Below, one piece after another: positions 21,215 through 33,756 of a DNA stretch of 64,000 nt (the first letter of the stretch is position 1; every line of letters starts with the position of its first letter). The position numbers and the translations under genes were made by a program. The stretch spans positions 347,112,243 to 347,176,242 of the forward strand of contig CM040121.1 of NCBI GenBank assembly GCA_022559845.1. Direction: 5' to 3'. This DNA comes from Amorphophallus konjac. Lineage: Eukaryota; Streptophyta; Magnoliopsida; Alismatales; Araceae. The notes below the pieces were generated by a model. That model was not told where the DNA came from. It saw nothing but the letters and a program-made list of their open reading frames with translations, and searched no databases.

Positions 21215-23577
21215 TGTGACGACCCAGAGTTCAGGACCCCGATATACCGATAACATCGATACACCGACGCCAAGAACTAGGGAGGCCACCCAAGAGGCTG
21301 ATGAGGCCCCTGAAGGGTTAGTGGGGGTTAGCTGAGGAATATGCATAATTATTTGTGAATTGGGGCGCGCAATACAATAAGTATTTAAGATTTAAACACA
21401 AGTGCGGAAGCAATTTAAAATAACCAGAGTGATATATGTATAACTAGTCCAGAGTCACAAACACTAGTCCTCAAGGTACAACTACGCGGGGCATACCCCG
21501 GCAAAAGTACAACACAAGCCTCAAAAAGGCAGCTCGTGCACAGCTGGCAGCTAGGAACAGTCCCGAAACAGCACACTAAAGTTCGGGAGACGGCGGGCGC
21601 GGCTCACCTGAAAGGAGAAGGGTGAGTCACAGCCAGACTCAGTAGGGATCACGCGGATCCCTACCTCGCACTAAACAAGCGAACATGCATAAATAAAGCA
21701 AGTAGAGCATGCATTTAAATAAACACACAGGCAATGGCATGAATAACCAATCACAAGAAAGGTGTAAACTCTAGCTAAGCAAGTATAACAGCTAACATAT
21801 GCCACTACTACTTAAATGCAAGCGATTAAAGCTAAAACTACCAAATAGAAGGAGCTACAACTAATCCAAGCAACAAGGAAGGAAAACCACTGGAGCAGAA
21901 ACCAGATGCGTCCACTGATGGCTTACACTGCGTCTCAAGCACTCGCAGTCGACGAAGCGACAAGCTAAGCGCGTAAACAGTACCAAACCAAGTGACCAGT
22001 CGGAGTGGCACCCGTCGGTGTCAGTCCACAGTCTCCGACCACGTGTGCACACACTGACTCTAGCCTGAGCCAGGCCCTCTAACTAGTTTTCTCCCTTGGC
22101 AGGACGCTACCATTGGCTGGGAGCCCACGGAACTAGCTTACAAACCGTGAATGGGAAACATACCCCTCCGCCATCCTCAAGGGGGTCGGTACTCAACAGA
22201 CCTTAGGGCAACGACAGTGGCGCCATTGCATGGAAAGAAAAGCTATTCTATTGGTGTAAAACACGCCACAATATATTAAAACAATGCGAATATGGCATGA
22301 GTATAAAAAAGAACGCATAACGAAAGGGCTAGGAACATATTACAATCATCAGGGAAGTGACGGTCGAAGACCTACGCGCTCTTTGGAAGTGGCGGTCGGG
22401 GACTGGCGCGTTACATAAGAAGTGACGCGCTGGTCTCCAGCCGTTACTTCCACCTGAGTTCCAGCTCAAGAGCCCTCAAAGGGAGAGTGACGGTGGGGTT
22501 CCCATGCGTTGCTTCGAAGCGACGCCCGGGGGCTCCGCCGTTACTTCTACCCGAGGCTCAAACCAACAAACATCATTTAAAAAACGATAGCAGACGAACG
22601 ACGCCCCCGTCTCGGCGCGTCGCTTGGAAGTGATGGCCGGACGACTGACCGTCGGGCGTACCGCCTGACTAAGTCAACGTAAAACAACGTACAAACGACG
22701 GCCGGAGCCCTACCGTTACTCTCCAAGTAACGCACCCCCAATGGGCCGCTATTTGGAAGTGACGCGTCCGCTATGGACCGTCAGGCAAGTGACGGTTCCT
22801 GGCAGGACCGTCACTGCACCTGGGTTACGGGCGGGTACGGTTTATAAACTGAAGCCCTCCCGGACGGCTGAAAACGCCGGGTATCGACGAAAAACCTGAT
22901 AACCTGTCAAACCACGCATGCTAGACAACAATTTAACATCTAAATCTAGCACATGCAAGGCCTAAAAAGCATTAAACTCAAGATTTAGGCTAAAACCCCA
23001 AAAATGGAAATATACACATCACGCATGCTACGGGGTGCTAATCATCAAGCAGGCTAAGGGAAACGATCCTAGCAAGATCGAGATTCCATCCCCCTACCTT
23101 TCGCTAGCCGAAACCGTCGAACGGGCCGCATGCAAGGAGGAAGAGCCACGGAGCTTCCACGCTCCACCTCGCTCCCACGATCACCGATCCACGCCGAAGT
23201 GGACACCCACGCGCACTACTCGACGCGAGGAATCCAACGGTGCCAACCTCGCCTCAATCCGATCTCGTTTCGCCCGAGTTCCCTAGGAGAGGGAGGGGAC
23301 GATCGTGAGAAGAGAGAGAGGGAGAGGGTGAGAGTGAGATCGACGGGAAGGGAGAGAGAGAGAGAGAGATGTTATAAATAAAATAAAATTAATATATATA
23401 TAATATAATCATTATATATATAAAAAATCTTATTAATTTCAATAACCCTCAATTAGCCCCAAATAAATCTGGAAAAATACCAGACAAATTCCTAAAAATC
23501 CAGGAAAATAGCCAGAAATTCCAGAACAATTAATAGAACAAATACCACGAAGGATCCATTAAGGCACGGGCCTTACA
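21215..23577 (-). repeat. Element C 5' LTR
   Basis: It runs TGTGACGACCC...GGGCCTTACA on the plus strand and is nearly identical to 14027-16390 outside the array. The array of 26-bp inverted repeats spans 22357-22814. The (GA)n and AT-rich tracts are near 23352-23430. The element would be transcribed leftward from here. Confidence 0.92.
22357..22814. repeat. Array of 26-bp inverted repeats in the 5' LTR of C
   Basis: The geometry is the same as at 15170-15627 (6-bp halves, 14-bp middle). The first half of the array has very different sequence from the other LTR, while the final units (22735-22814) are nearly identical to it. Confidence 0.8.
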
Positions 23578-23963
23578 AATAGGGGATATATCAAATCTAC
23601 CGCCGCCACGCCAAATTGAGGCGTCTAGGGTTAGGGTTTTCGAAGAAGAATCGGTCAACAAGGGTTGGGCTAGGGTTAGGCTTCGATTAGAGCCCATTAA
23701 GGCAAAAATTAAGGTTCAATTTAGCGATTTAGGTTGTTCATTATAAAGTTACGATTTTTAGCCTAAATTTTGAAATTGGGCCTAATCCAATTTTATTTTG
23801 GGCTCGTTTCTTAAGATAAAGTTGTTGGAATTAACGTTTTACACAGGATACATATTTTTCGATATTTTTATTAAAAATTTCAAAGTCTGAGCCAAGCATA
23901 AAATAGTAATATAATATAATAAAATAATATTATGATATTCGGTATAAAATTCAGGATGCTACA
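23578..23963 (-). repeat. Element A 3' LTR, proximal part
   Basis: The rest of the 3' LTR of A resumes after the C target duplication (AATAG, 23578-23582) and ends ...GATGCTACA at 23963, which is the LTR start TGTAGCATCC on the minus strand. It is AT-rich, as expected for U3, and has no coding content. Confidence 0.87.
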
Positions 23964-23999
23964 CCCTCCCCCACTTAAGGAATTTGGTCCTCCAAATTC
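23964..23999 (-). promoter_or_regulatory. Element A polypurine tract and hairpin
   Basis: The minus strand reads TGGGGGAGGG before the LTR start. The inverted repeat GAATTTGG/CCAAATTC lies at 23980-23999. Confidence 0.85.
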
Positions 24000-24035
24000 A
24001 TCGAATCTGACTAACGAAGATAACGAATACCAACC

Positions 24036-26840
24036 TTAGAACAAATCGGGATATAACTTTCTAATTGCTTCTTCGGATTCCCACGTGGCTTCTTCAGTTC
24101 CATGCCGACTCCACTGGATCTTGACCATTGGAATGGATCGATTCCTGAGTTGCTGCTGTTTGAAGTCCAAAATCTTGACAGGATTCTCTTCGTAGGATAA
24201 ATCCTCCCTCAGTTCTAAGTCTATATGTTGGATGATATGCAAAGGATCGTATACATACTTCCGTAGCATAGACACGTGGAAGACTATGAATGCCCGATAA
24301 TTGAGGTTGTAATGCCAGCCTATAGGCAACTTCGCCTACTCTTTCCAAGATTTCAAACGGGCCAACAAACCTCGGGCTCAACTTGCCTCGGATTCCAAAT
24401 CTTCAAATTCCTCTTGAAGGTGAAACTTTTAGAAACACATGCTCACCGACCTGAAACTCCAAATTCCTTCTTCTGTTATCAGCATAACTCTTCTGCCTGG
24501 ACTGAGCAATCTTCAAACGGTTCTTAATGACTTGAATATTCTTGGATGACTCTGAAACAAGATCTGGTCCGAGCCATTGCTTCTCACCGATCTCTTTGCA
24601 ACAAAGAGGAGACCTACAGCTTCTGCCATACAAAGTCTCAAATGGTGCCATCTGTATTTTGGACTGGTAACTATTGTTGTAGGCAAATTCGATCAAAGGT
24701 AAATGTTCATGCCAACTACCTCCAATGTTGACCATGCTGGCTCTCAACATGTCTTCAACAATCTGATTAGTCCTCTCAGTTTGTCCGTCCGTCTGAGGAT
24801 TAAAAGTAGTATTGAAGTTCAGACGAGTTTCTAAGGATGCTTGCAGACCTTTCTAAAAGTGAGAGGTAAACCTGGGGTCTCTGTCAGATATGATGGATAT
24901 AGGAATTCCGTGCAATCTCACTATTTCCCGCATATACAGGGCAACCAAAACATCCACATTCCACTTAGATTTAATAGGCAAAAAGTGTGCGGACTTAGTC
25001 AAACGATCAACTACCACCAAAATTGCATCAAAACTGCTACGAGTTCTAGGTAAGCCCATGATAAAATCCATGCCGACACTCTCCCATTTCCATTGTGGTA
25101 TTTCGAGAGGTTTTAACTTTCCAGCAGGCCTAAAATGTTTGGCCTTGACTTGCTGACATACTAAACATCTGCTTACAAATTCGGCCACTTCTCTTTTCAT
25201 GTTCAGCCACCAAAAGGTCCTCTTCAAATCTCGATACATCTTTGTAGCTCCTGGATGAATGGTATACCTGGACCTATGGGCTTCCTCGAGAATCTTTTTC
25301 TTCACCTCCGCAGAATCAGGGACACAAGTCCTACCATGGAACAACAATCTATCGTCATCGGCCAACCCAAAGTCTGGTCAACTAGCCATCTGTTCTTTAA
25401 TTTCTACTAGCAACGGGTCATTAACCTACAGTTGCTTAATTTCTGCCAACAACTCTGAATGAAGCTGGACATGAGCAATCATAACCCGATCTTCCTTCTC
25501 TGTGACATTAAGATCTAAGCTTGCAAACTGCTCTAACAACCTCCATTCTTGAAGCATCAAACTTGCTAATATGGCCATCGGCTTTTGGCTCAAAGAATCA
25601 GCCACAACATTCCCCCTTCCAGGATGATATTAAATAGAGAAGTCGAAATCCTTTAAGTACTCTAGCCACCTTCTCCGCCTCATATTCAACTCATTCTGAG
25701 AAAATAAATTAGGCTCTTACGATCAGAGTACAAGGTGAAAGTTTCTCCATATAAGTAATGTCTCTAAATTTTTAAAGCAAACACCACAGCTGCTAGCTCC
25801 AGGTCATGAACATGGTAATTCTCTTCATGCTTCCTCAGCTGCTTGGAAGAATAAGCTATCACTTTTCCCCCCTGCATCAACACACAACCTAAGCCGATTC
25901 CTGATGCATCGGTATATACTTCAAAACCTCCTTCTCCAGATGGTAAAGCCAACACTGGGGCATTGGTCAAACACTCCTTCAAAGTTTGAAAACTTTTCTC
26001 ACACTCTTACGACCACTCGAATCGATTCTTCTTATGAGTTAATCTAGTCAATGGTACTGCAATCTTGGAGAAATTCTTAATGAACCTCCGATAGTAACCA
26101 GCTAGACCTAAGAAACTCCTGATCTCAGTTGAATTTACAGGCCTTTCCCAATTACGTACCACCTCTATCTTAGAAGGGTCAATAAAAATTCCATCTTTGG
26201 TAATAATATGCCCCAGAAAAGGCACTTCTTGCAACCAAAACTCACACTTACTAAACTTGACGTATAACTGATGATCCCTTAGTATCTGTAACGCCATCTT
26301 CAAGTGCTCCTCCTTGCTCTTGGAGTATATAAGAATATCATCAATAAATACCACAACCCATTGATCTAAGTATGGTCGGAACACACTATTCATTAGCTGC
26401 ATGAAAGCTGCAGGAGCATTTGTTAGTCCAAACGGCATTACAACAAATTCAAAGTGCCCATATCTGCTGCGGAACGCCATTTTATAAATATCCTCATCCT
26501 TGATTTCTAACAGGTGATATCTTGATCTGAGATCGATTTTTAAGAAAAACTGGGCTCCAGATATCTGATCAAACAGCTCATCGATCCTTGGTAACGGGTA
26601 CTTGTTCTTAATAGTGAGCTGGTTCAACTGACGATAATCAATACACAGTCTCACAGAACTACCCTTCTTCCTTACGAAAAGTACAGGGGCACCCCATGGG
26701 GAAGTACTCGGACGAATAAACCCTTTTTCTAGCAATTCCAGCAACTGCTCCTTTAATTCCCTTAACTCAGCAGGGGACATACGATACGGAGCTTTAGAAA
26801 CAAGTGAAGCGCCAGAAATTAAATCAATAGAGAAAATCAC
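24036..26840 (-). pseudogene. Element A pol: RT, RNase H, integrase, chromodomain-like tail
   Basis: The pol region is degenerate. RT lies at 26007-26840 with [10 protein letters not shown] and [12 protein letters not shown]. An RNase H piece lies at 25764-25982 with YTDASG and [12 protein letters not shown]. It is cut by a TAA at about 26006 and by a TAG at 25764-25766 replacing a Trp codon. A deletion after the RNase H SDRKSL motif shifts the frame. Integrase pieces at 24853-25365 ([34 protein letters not shown]) and 24403-24750 are split by a Trp-to-TAG change. A further shift near 24330 precedes the tail at 24036-24329 ([20 protein letters not shown]). An upstream 4-bp deletion at about 26845 separates RT from protease. 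Confidence 0.87.
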
Positions 26841-28043
26841 CTCCCAAGAGGAAGACCTGACAATTCTTCAAGAAATACTTTCAAAAAATCTTGAACAACC
26901 AAGATGTCCTTCAACTCCACTTCCTTCTTATCGGTCAAAGAGACCAAAGCCAAGAATGCCTGACACCCTCTTCTTAACAACTTGTTCGCTCGAAGTGCCG
27001 AAATAAGTGGCACGGACCTAGATTGCCTAGAGCCAGAAAAGAAAAGCTCAGCGCGTCCAGGAAAGGACACTATTCCTGATTTACAATGAATACTAGCTCC
27101 ATGTCTAGCTAACCAATCTGCTCCTAGAATCACATCATAATCCTTCATCTTCATGCATACAAAATCAGTTGATAAGTTGCAATCATTAATCAAAACTTCA
27201 CTTAAGAGGTAATAATATTTAATTTCCGACTTCGAACCAATAGGGGTTGATATCACAAGATGAGAATCCAATAATACCGGTTTCACAGATAAAGTCTTAT
27301 AAAATTCTTGAGATATGAATGAATGAGTAGCTCTCGTGTCGAAAAGTACAAATGCTGGTTTAGAAAGAATAGTAAGGGCACATTCGACAATACCTCCTTC
27401 CTCGGTAGCCTCAGTTTCAGTCTCTGCATCTTGGAGGGCTTGGAGCTTGCCCTGCCGCTTTTGGCTTCCCTGCGGCTTGTCAGGTGTCGCCTGTTCATTA
27501 ATAAGGGGACACTCAGGAATTCGATGGTCCCTGCTACCACATCTCAAACAAGCGCCCAGCTTGTGCCAACATTCTTCCATCTTGTGACCCGGATGGTCAC
27601 AGTACCTGCATACTGCTTAAGGTGGAGCAGTCGATCTTGTCTTCTTATCACCTTCCTTCGATTTCTTGTCCTTCGAAAAACTCCGCCCACCATTGGGCCT
27701 CTTCTTGCCATTAGTGGATTTCAAATTCCCGGAGATGGTTGTCTTCTCCCTCTTCTTGTCTTGACCTCTTATCCGGTCCGTCATCTCCATCGTGTCTTCA
27801 AGAACTTGGGCCTTTCATACAATCTCAGCATAAACATGGATCTCTAAAGGTGCTAACTGGTTAATGTACTGAAGCTTCAAACCATTCAAAAATCGCTTGG
27901 CCTTCATCTTCTCCGTAGATACTAAGTGTAGCGCATAGCGGGATAATCTAGCGAACTACGCCTCGTACTCAGCAACGGATAAGTTACTTCGTTTCAGCGA
28001 AGCGAACTCTGCTGCATTCTTTTCCTGCACACGATCTGAGAAA
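26841..28043 (-). pseudogene. Element A gag C-terminus, zinc knuckle and protease
   Basis: The segment continues gag directly after the F insertion (KYFSDRVQEK... with SLKRSNLSVAEYEA). Stops include a TAG at 27956-27958, a TGA near 27815 (Arg codon lost) and a TAA near 27617. The cysteine motifs read [14 protein letters not shown] and CLRCGSRDHRIPEC. The protease active site is altered to FDTRATHSFIS, where relatives have [11 protein letters not shown] follows. It ends in a 4-bp deletion before RT. Confidence 0.85.
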
Positions 28044-28048
28044 TATTT

Positions 28049-31000
28049 TGTGGCGACCCGGATTCCGGATACCCGGTGCACCCGGTATAAATACCGAATA
28101 CACGTGATACCACATGGGACCCGCGAGGCCTCCCAAGCGCGGGAAAGCGCCGAAGGGAAAAAGGATTGTGTGGGAAATACATTGAAGCCAGCAGATATAA
28201 CAGTAAGCAATTAAATTTCATTACAATGGATTGCTAAAGTAGCAGAAATAAAATTACCTTTTCATTAATATTCAAGTTTTCAATTATACACCAGAGTCTA
28301 GCCCAAGGAAAGACAACAAGTCTAGCACAGTACAGTACGACAGAAAGAAACGTACACAGAAGTCGGAAGAACCCGACGCAGGTACGGCTGGCAGCTACAA
28401 CAGCAAACGCGCACTCCACCAAGGACAGCAGAGGCAGACGGCGAAACCCACCTGAAAAGCAGCAGGGGTGAGTCTCAACAGAAACTCAGTAGGGGTCACG
28501 CGGATCCCCACTGGAAAACCGCACAAAGCGAAGGCAACGGAAGCAGCAACAAACGTAGCAAAGCAGGAAAGCTACACTACAAAGCTGTAAAGGAACAGAC
28601 GGGAAGTAGGAGTAGGGAACACGCAGGAGAGGGTGAGAACCCGCACCAAACAAGCGGCTACCGAACTAACCTCGGTATCCCAAACTACTCCAAACAAAGG
28701 CAACAGATGGATGACCCTAAACTCACACAGAAGGGTACACCAGTCTGTCAACCAGCCCCACACAAAGGCGAAGGCGAACGCCGACACCGGGAAACAGACA
28801 AAACACGACAGGGAACGTCGTGCACAAAGCCCCACGCACGATCAGAACACCGTGCGGACGACAAAACACTGACCCCGAGCACGCCACGAACGGGCAACTC
28901 GCAAAGGTCACAACGCGCAAGGAAACGCGAAGAGCTACGCGTCACGTGACGGAAGCACCCCCTTAAAAGCCAGCTGCGTCCACTGACGTCTGACGCCGCA
29001 CCTCAAGTGTCTCACCTACAGTACTGCTGTAACAACAGCAGAGATGTAGACACCAGCTGAACCAAACAGTAACAGCAAAACAAGTAACTAGTCAGGGTCA
29101 CGCCCGTCGACGTAAGTCCTCAGTCCCTGACCACGTGTGCACACACTGGCTATAGTCTAAGCCAGGTCCTCTAGCTAGTATTCTCCCTCGGCAGGACGCC
29201 ACCGTTGACTAGGAGCCCGCGGAACTAACTAAAAACCGCTCACTGGGAAAAACCCTCCGCCATCCGCTAGCGGGTCGGCCCGCGGCCTTAGGCAACAACA
29301 AGTGGAGGCTTCACACGACACAGAAGCTCAAAACACAAGTGCCGAAGTACTAACGGGCAACCACGCCCCTCAACACGCACTTCGAGGCACCAAGTGACAG
29401 TATCACCACTGCCGACAACTCAGGACAAGCACTAGACCTCCTACGTAACGATCCTGAGCCAAACGACTCAAAGGTAAGATCGTCACAACAGCGGAACAAG
29501 CCGCCAATCGGTCTAATCCTAAGCCAAAGAAACCACGCTCCGCAGAAAACGACACACGGAGACCTGAGGGAGACATCAAGAACCCTCAGCACACCTGGAC
29601 ACGCAAACCGAGGTAGAACAATACCTCGAAGCATCCAGAAGCAGTGTCTTAGGCAGGACAGAACCGCTAAGACACGCGCAAACAAGGTCACATGTCAACC
29701 ACTGGGTCAGACCAGGTTGACCGAAACCCAAACAAGCACATGCAAAGGTAGGATAAGGAACCCTACCACAAGCAAGAAGACTCCTGGCTACCTTACAACG
29801 TAGTCTTAACCCTCATAGGACGTCAAGAGACATCCACGGGACAACGGGCAGACCACAAGGCCAAGCCAAGACACACAGAATCATCGGGCGGAAAACCAAG
29901 GCACAAGGAAAGTAACGCACCAGCTCTAGACCGCTACAAGCAAGCGACGGTCTAGGTTAGGGCCGTTATTTCCCAAACGACGGACGGACGCAAGGCCGTC
30001 ACTCACACCACCCTGATAACCTACAAACCACGCAAAAGCCAAGTAACGCACGGGACTAGGGGCGTTACAAGCAAACGACGCACAGGGCACCCACCGTCAC
30101 ATTCAACGGTGCAGCAAACCCAAACCAAAGCGAAGTAACGCGCTAAGCCAGGCGCGTCACTCACGAAACGACGCGGCAGGGGAGGGCCGTCAGATCTAAA
30201 TGACGCACGGGGACCCATCCGTTACTCACAGACGGCATGGCCACCCTCAACCCAACACCACAGCAAACAACGGTCGGAGGCATGCGCGTTACTCACAAAC
30301 GACGCACGGGGTCCCCACCGTCACACCCAACGGTGCAGTCAACCCAACCTCGACCAAAAGAGAATGTAACGGCCAGGGGCGGGCACGTCACACTCAAACA
30401 ACGCATAGGGGCACGACCGCTAGAGGCACCGCCTCAACGAGTCAACGTCAGTCAACTGGCAAGTAACGGCCTGGGCAAGGCGCGCCACTTCCATCTAACG
30501 CACTGGGTCAAGCGCGTTAGACTAACCGACTCAACCCCAACATAAAACGACGAAGGCGAAGTAACGCACTAACCTAGGCGCGTTACAAGGAAGCGACGCG
30601 CCACTCTAGGGCCGTCACTCACCTAGAAGCCAAAGCGCTAAAACGATGCAGACCAAACGACGGTCAGTCGTAGGGCCGCTAAAGACAAGTAACGGTCGCT
30701 GGCATGACCGCTACTTCGGTTACGGCGGGAAAACATAGGAATGGCCGGATCGGCCCGTTCCACGCCCCATTCACGCCGAAACGCAGGGGAAACACACCGC
30801 AACACCGAATAACAACATTCAAGGGCCAAAATGCCCACATGCAACACCAAAAACGCTCGATCCGGGCGATTTAGACAAATCCACCCTAAGTGGGTCACCG
30901 AGGTTCCCGGGCTTCTACCGGCCTCGAATGAACACCGAATCGCACGAAATCAACGTGGATGGGATTCTAACATCCCTGCGGTCATTTAGAAACTAACTGA

Positions 31001-31742
31001 ACCGCAAACGGTCACCGTTTACCGGCCGACCCTAAAAACCACGAAAATCACGGTTTAGGCAAAACAAGCCCAAACACACTCGTTTCCTAGCCGAACGCCG
31101 TGCAATGGCAGGGAAAACGAAGGTGAAGAAGCAAGGATCCGTCACCCTACCTCCACCGAAGAAACCGTGCCCCGAAGGGACTAAACCACGCCGAAAACCA
31201 CTCGCGAACCAATTTCACCGGCTTTGAATCCACCGTTCGGGATCGCGCCAGAATCGATCCGATCCTCGCCTCATCGCGCATCCAACCAGCTCCACGGCCT
31301 CGCCAACTCGCCCACGTCGCTCCGTCTGCAGCCGGGGCCAAAGAGGGGGAGAAACGAGAGAGAACGGGAGAGAGACGGCGGCGGTGAGAATGAGGAGGGA
31401 GAGAGGAAAAGAAAAGAAAAAGGAAAAGAAATTAGGAAATTTTCCTAATTTCGAAAATTCCGAAAATGCGCCGAAAATACACAAATTCAGAAAAATACAC
31501 AAAAATAGTCGAAACGACCGGCTCGAAGAGTACATCGTCGCTGTAGCATTCACGAGTTCGAGAATTGACAAATAAACTCACCGTAGGGTTCCGTAACTAG
31601 TACGTGAGAAAAACCCACACGGCTCGTCAAACTCAACTCGGAAGCCACAAAAGCGAACCGAAACTCAACGAAACCAATCCGAAACAGATCCGAAAGATCC
31701 ATTAAAGATCCTACGAGATCCAACGAGATCCAGGGCATTACA
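28049..31742 (-). repeat. Element F 3' LTR
   Basis: It runs TGTGGCGACCC...GGGCATTACA on the plus strand. It differs in many clustered places from the 33757-37464 copy. A block at about 29101-29292 matches C (14822-15020). It carries 18 inverted-repeat units at 29912-30714. Short open frames on both strands are not credible genes. Confidence 0.92.
29912..30714. repeat. Array of 18 inverted repeats of 26 bp in the 3' LTR of F
   Basis: Each unit is a 6-bp half-site ending in ACG (GTAACG, ACGACG, GCGACG and similar), 14 variable bases, and a 6-bp half starting CG (CGTTAC, CGTCAC, CGCTAC). I counted 18 such units, most separated by 6-7 bases (AAGCAA, TCACAA, AAGGAA), a period of 32-33 bp. The first unit is 29912-29937 and the last is 30689-30714. 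The middle 14 bases vary while half-sites and spacing hold. Confidence 0.9.
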
Positions 31743-31779
31743 TCCTCCCCCCCTTCAAAGAATTTCGCCCCCGAAATTC
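31743..31779 (-). promoter_or_regulatory. Element F polypurine tract and hairpin
   Basis: The minus strand has a run GAAGGGGGGGAGGA before the LTR start TGTAATGCCC. The inverted repeat GAATTTCG/CGAAATTC lies at 31760-31779. Confidence 0.88.
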
Positions 31780-33742
31780 AGGACTAGCAAAGGAGAAGCA
31801 GGGAAGAACAACCCAACAGCACAAAACTCGGAAAACACAGCTCAGAGGAACACCGTCAGATCACAATTACAGGTACACACTCAGCTTCCAAGACAGCAAG
31901 TCTACAGCACGAGTATGGCACCAAAGTGAATACATCTGACACCTCCGAAGCAAGGGCAACGTCGTTTACGTCTCACCAGAAATAGAGACACGACAGCCAC
32001 AACAACAGACAACTGAGAAACACAACGACAACACGGCAAGCGGCAGCTTACACAAGGAACGCAGTCCCCACAGCTGACAGCTCGCAACATCATCGGCTCC
32101 AGTGCCAAAGGCAACAGGGAACACCTGGCACACAGGACACCAACGACAACAACAACGCTGCTGGACCCGAAACACAATCAAGTCAGTACTCACTCAGACA
32201 TCACATCTGATCAAGTCGCAAGCTAACTCCACCAGGGAAAGAGAGCACAGCAAGCCAACTGACAAGACCATGGTCCAAGGCAGAGACACAAAATCATAAA
32301 GAAACAGCGCCAAAACAACACAACGGCAACACCTGCAGAATTCCGGCTCTACTTAACACGCAGAACCACGGAACACAACTGCAAGCAGGGTCACAACAAG
32401 GCACAAAAACAGCTGAACACACGACCACAAGAGACAGGTCACGCATCAGACTGCTCACCAAGAGAAAGACCCACAACAACGAAAAACAACAACAATGATC
32501 TCGGGGAATGCAACTCAAGGACTAGCAACACGCCTCAAGAGCACAACACCCAAGAAGAAAATACAGAGTAGAGGGTACTCAATCCGCAAAGATGCCGACA
32601 AATTCCCCAACACTCGCACAATGCCGATGCCAACACAAGAAAACCACGAACAACGGCACGGCAACAACCAAAGTCAAGGCACAAGAAGCCAAGACAAAGC
32701 CACATCGAGAAAGGAACAAGACCTCTCGACAAATGGGTAGCCAGCCCACACACTCCAGCTGTACTCTCAACAACGTGCACAGGCAACAGAACAACATCGA
32801 TAATCGCATCTCAGCACACACCAGGCGTCATCGCAATCAACAAGATCGCAACTCACACGCCACGAGCACTGATCAGGCGAACAACCGATCACAAAGAGCC
32901 TAAGTGCAACAAGAGAAGAGCACCAGCTTCAGCGCAAAGCACAAGGAAAGCATCAATCTCAGCTCACCATCACGTCCTGACACGATAAATGAGCCTTCAC
33001 AACACATCGGCCGTTAGACACAGCACGACAACTACGGTACACAACAGCTCTTAACACCATCATGGAGTCCAAAGCTAAGCAACCGTACAACAAGGAGCAG
33101 ATCAGGCTCAAAACAAGCTGTCTACACTTAAGCAGACACAGGACAAAGGCACAACCAAGACAGCAATTCCAAGGCAAACCTCGGAAAGCTTCACCAAAGA
33201 GGGATGAGAAGCAACAAGCTCAACAACAACAGCTCACCAGGAAGGGAAAATCCAAGGCTCGCTCGAGCAACTTCTCAATCGAGGCAACACGACAATCGAA
33301 GCAACCAAAACAACGAAGCATCAGGAGCTACACAAACTCAAGCTGGGACAACCCAAGCAACGTAAGAACGTGCGTGGCCATCACACCAACGCTAAAAGTC
33401 ATAAGCCACCTGAGCAAAATACAGAAAATAGCTCGAACAAGGCACTGCAGGTTCATGCCAACCGACAAACACTGCAAAGTGCACCACGATCGAGACCAAC
33501 TTCAAAACCGAACGAAGCACATCGTCTCATCTAGACGAGAGCAAAACCATCTCGCACAGTGCCAACCAAGCACGTACAAGACCACACGCAAAAAGCACCG
33601 CGATAAACCATCGCAACACCTACGCCAGCAAGAGACTGTACTGGGCCTAAAGACTCTGGTAACTGTATATCTGGATTTCCATGTATCTCACACGACAATG
33701 ATCTGATAGCTCAGAAAAGAACTCCGAACATCTCAGAACACT
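31780..33742 (-). other. Element F internal region without gag or pol
   Basis: About 2 kb lies between PBS and PPT. No reverse transcriptase, integrase, gag or knuckle motif is visible in any frame. The longest frame, 33062-33706 on the plus strand (214 codons, rich in Lys, Gln and Arg), is antisense to the element and broken in its copy in E. The region is nearly identical to 44930-46918 of E read in reverse, so it is kept as a unit and presumably holds packaging signals. Confidence 0.8.
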
Positions 33743-33754
33743 GCTCTGATACCA
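33743..33754 (-). promoter_or_regulatory. Element F primer binding site
   Basis: The minus strand reads TGGTATCAGAGC, an exact initiator tRNA-Met site, two bases from the LTR at 33757. Confidence 0.92.
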
Positions 33755-33756
33755 CC

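Larger units (their letters stand above)
14027..23577 (-). mobile_element. Element C: Tekay-type Ty3 element inserted in the 3' LTR of A
   Basis: This is a full-length minus-strand element with two LTRs of about 2.36 kb (14027-16390 and 21215-23577), TG...CA ends (TGTGACGACCC...GGGCCTTACA), PBS, PPT and a broken gag-pol. A perfect 5-bp target duplication AATAG flanks it (14022-14026 and 23578-23582). Removing it rejoins the LTR of A. Its gag, protease and RT differ from the A/B/D group, so it is a separate Tekay family. Its LTR shares blocks and a repeat array with E and F. Confidence 0.92.

Noticed and set aside
29912..30714. 26-bp inverted repeats considered as a MITE cluster or tRNA-like structures
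   Set aside because: There are no target duplications per unit, no transposon ends and no tRNA fold; the units lie inside an LTR and repeat with it.
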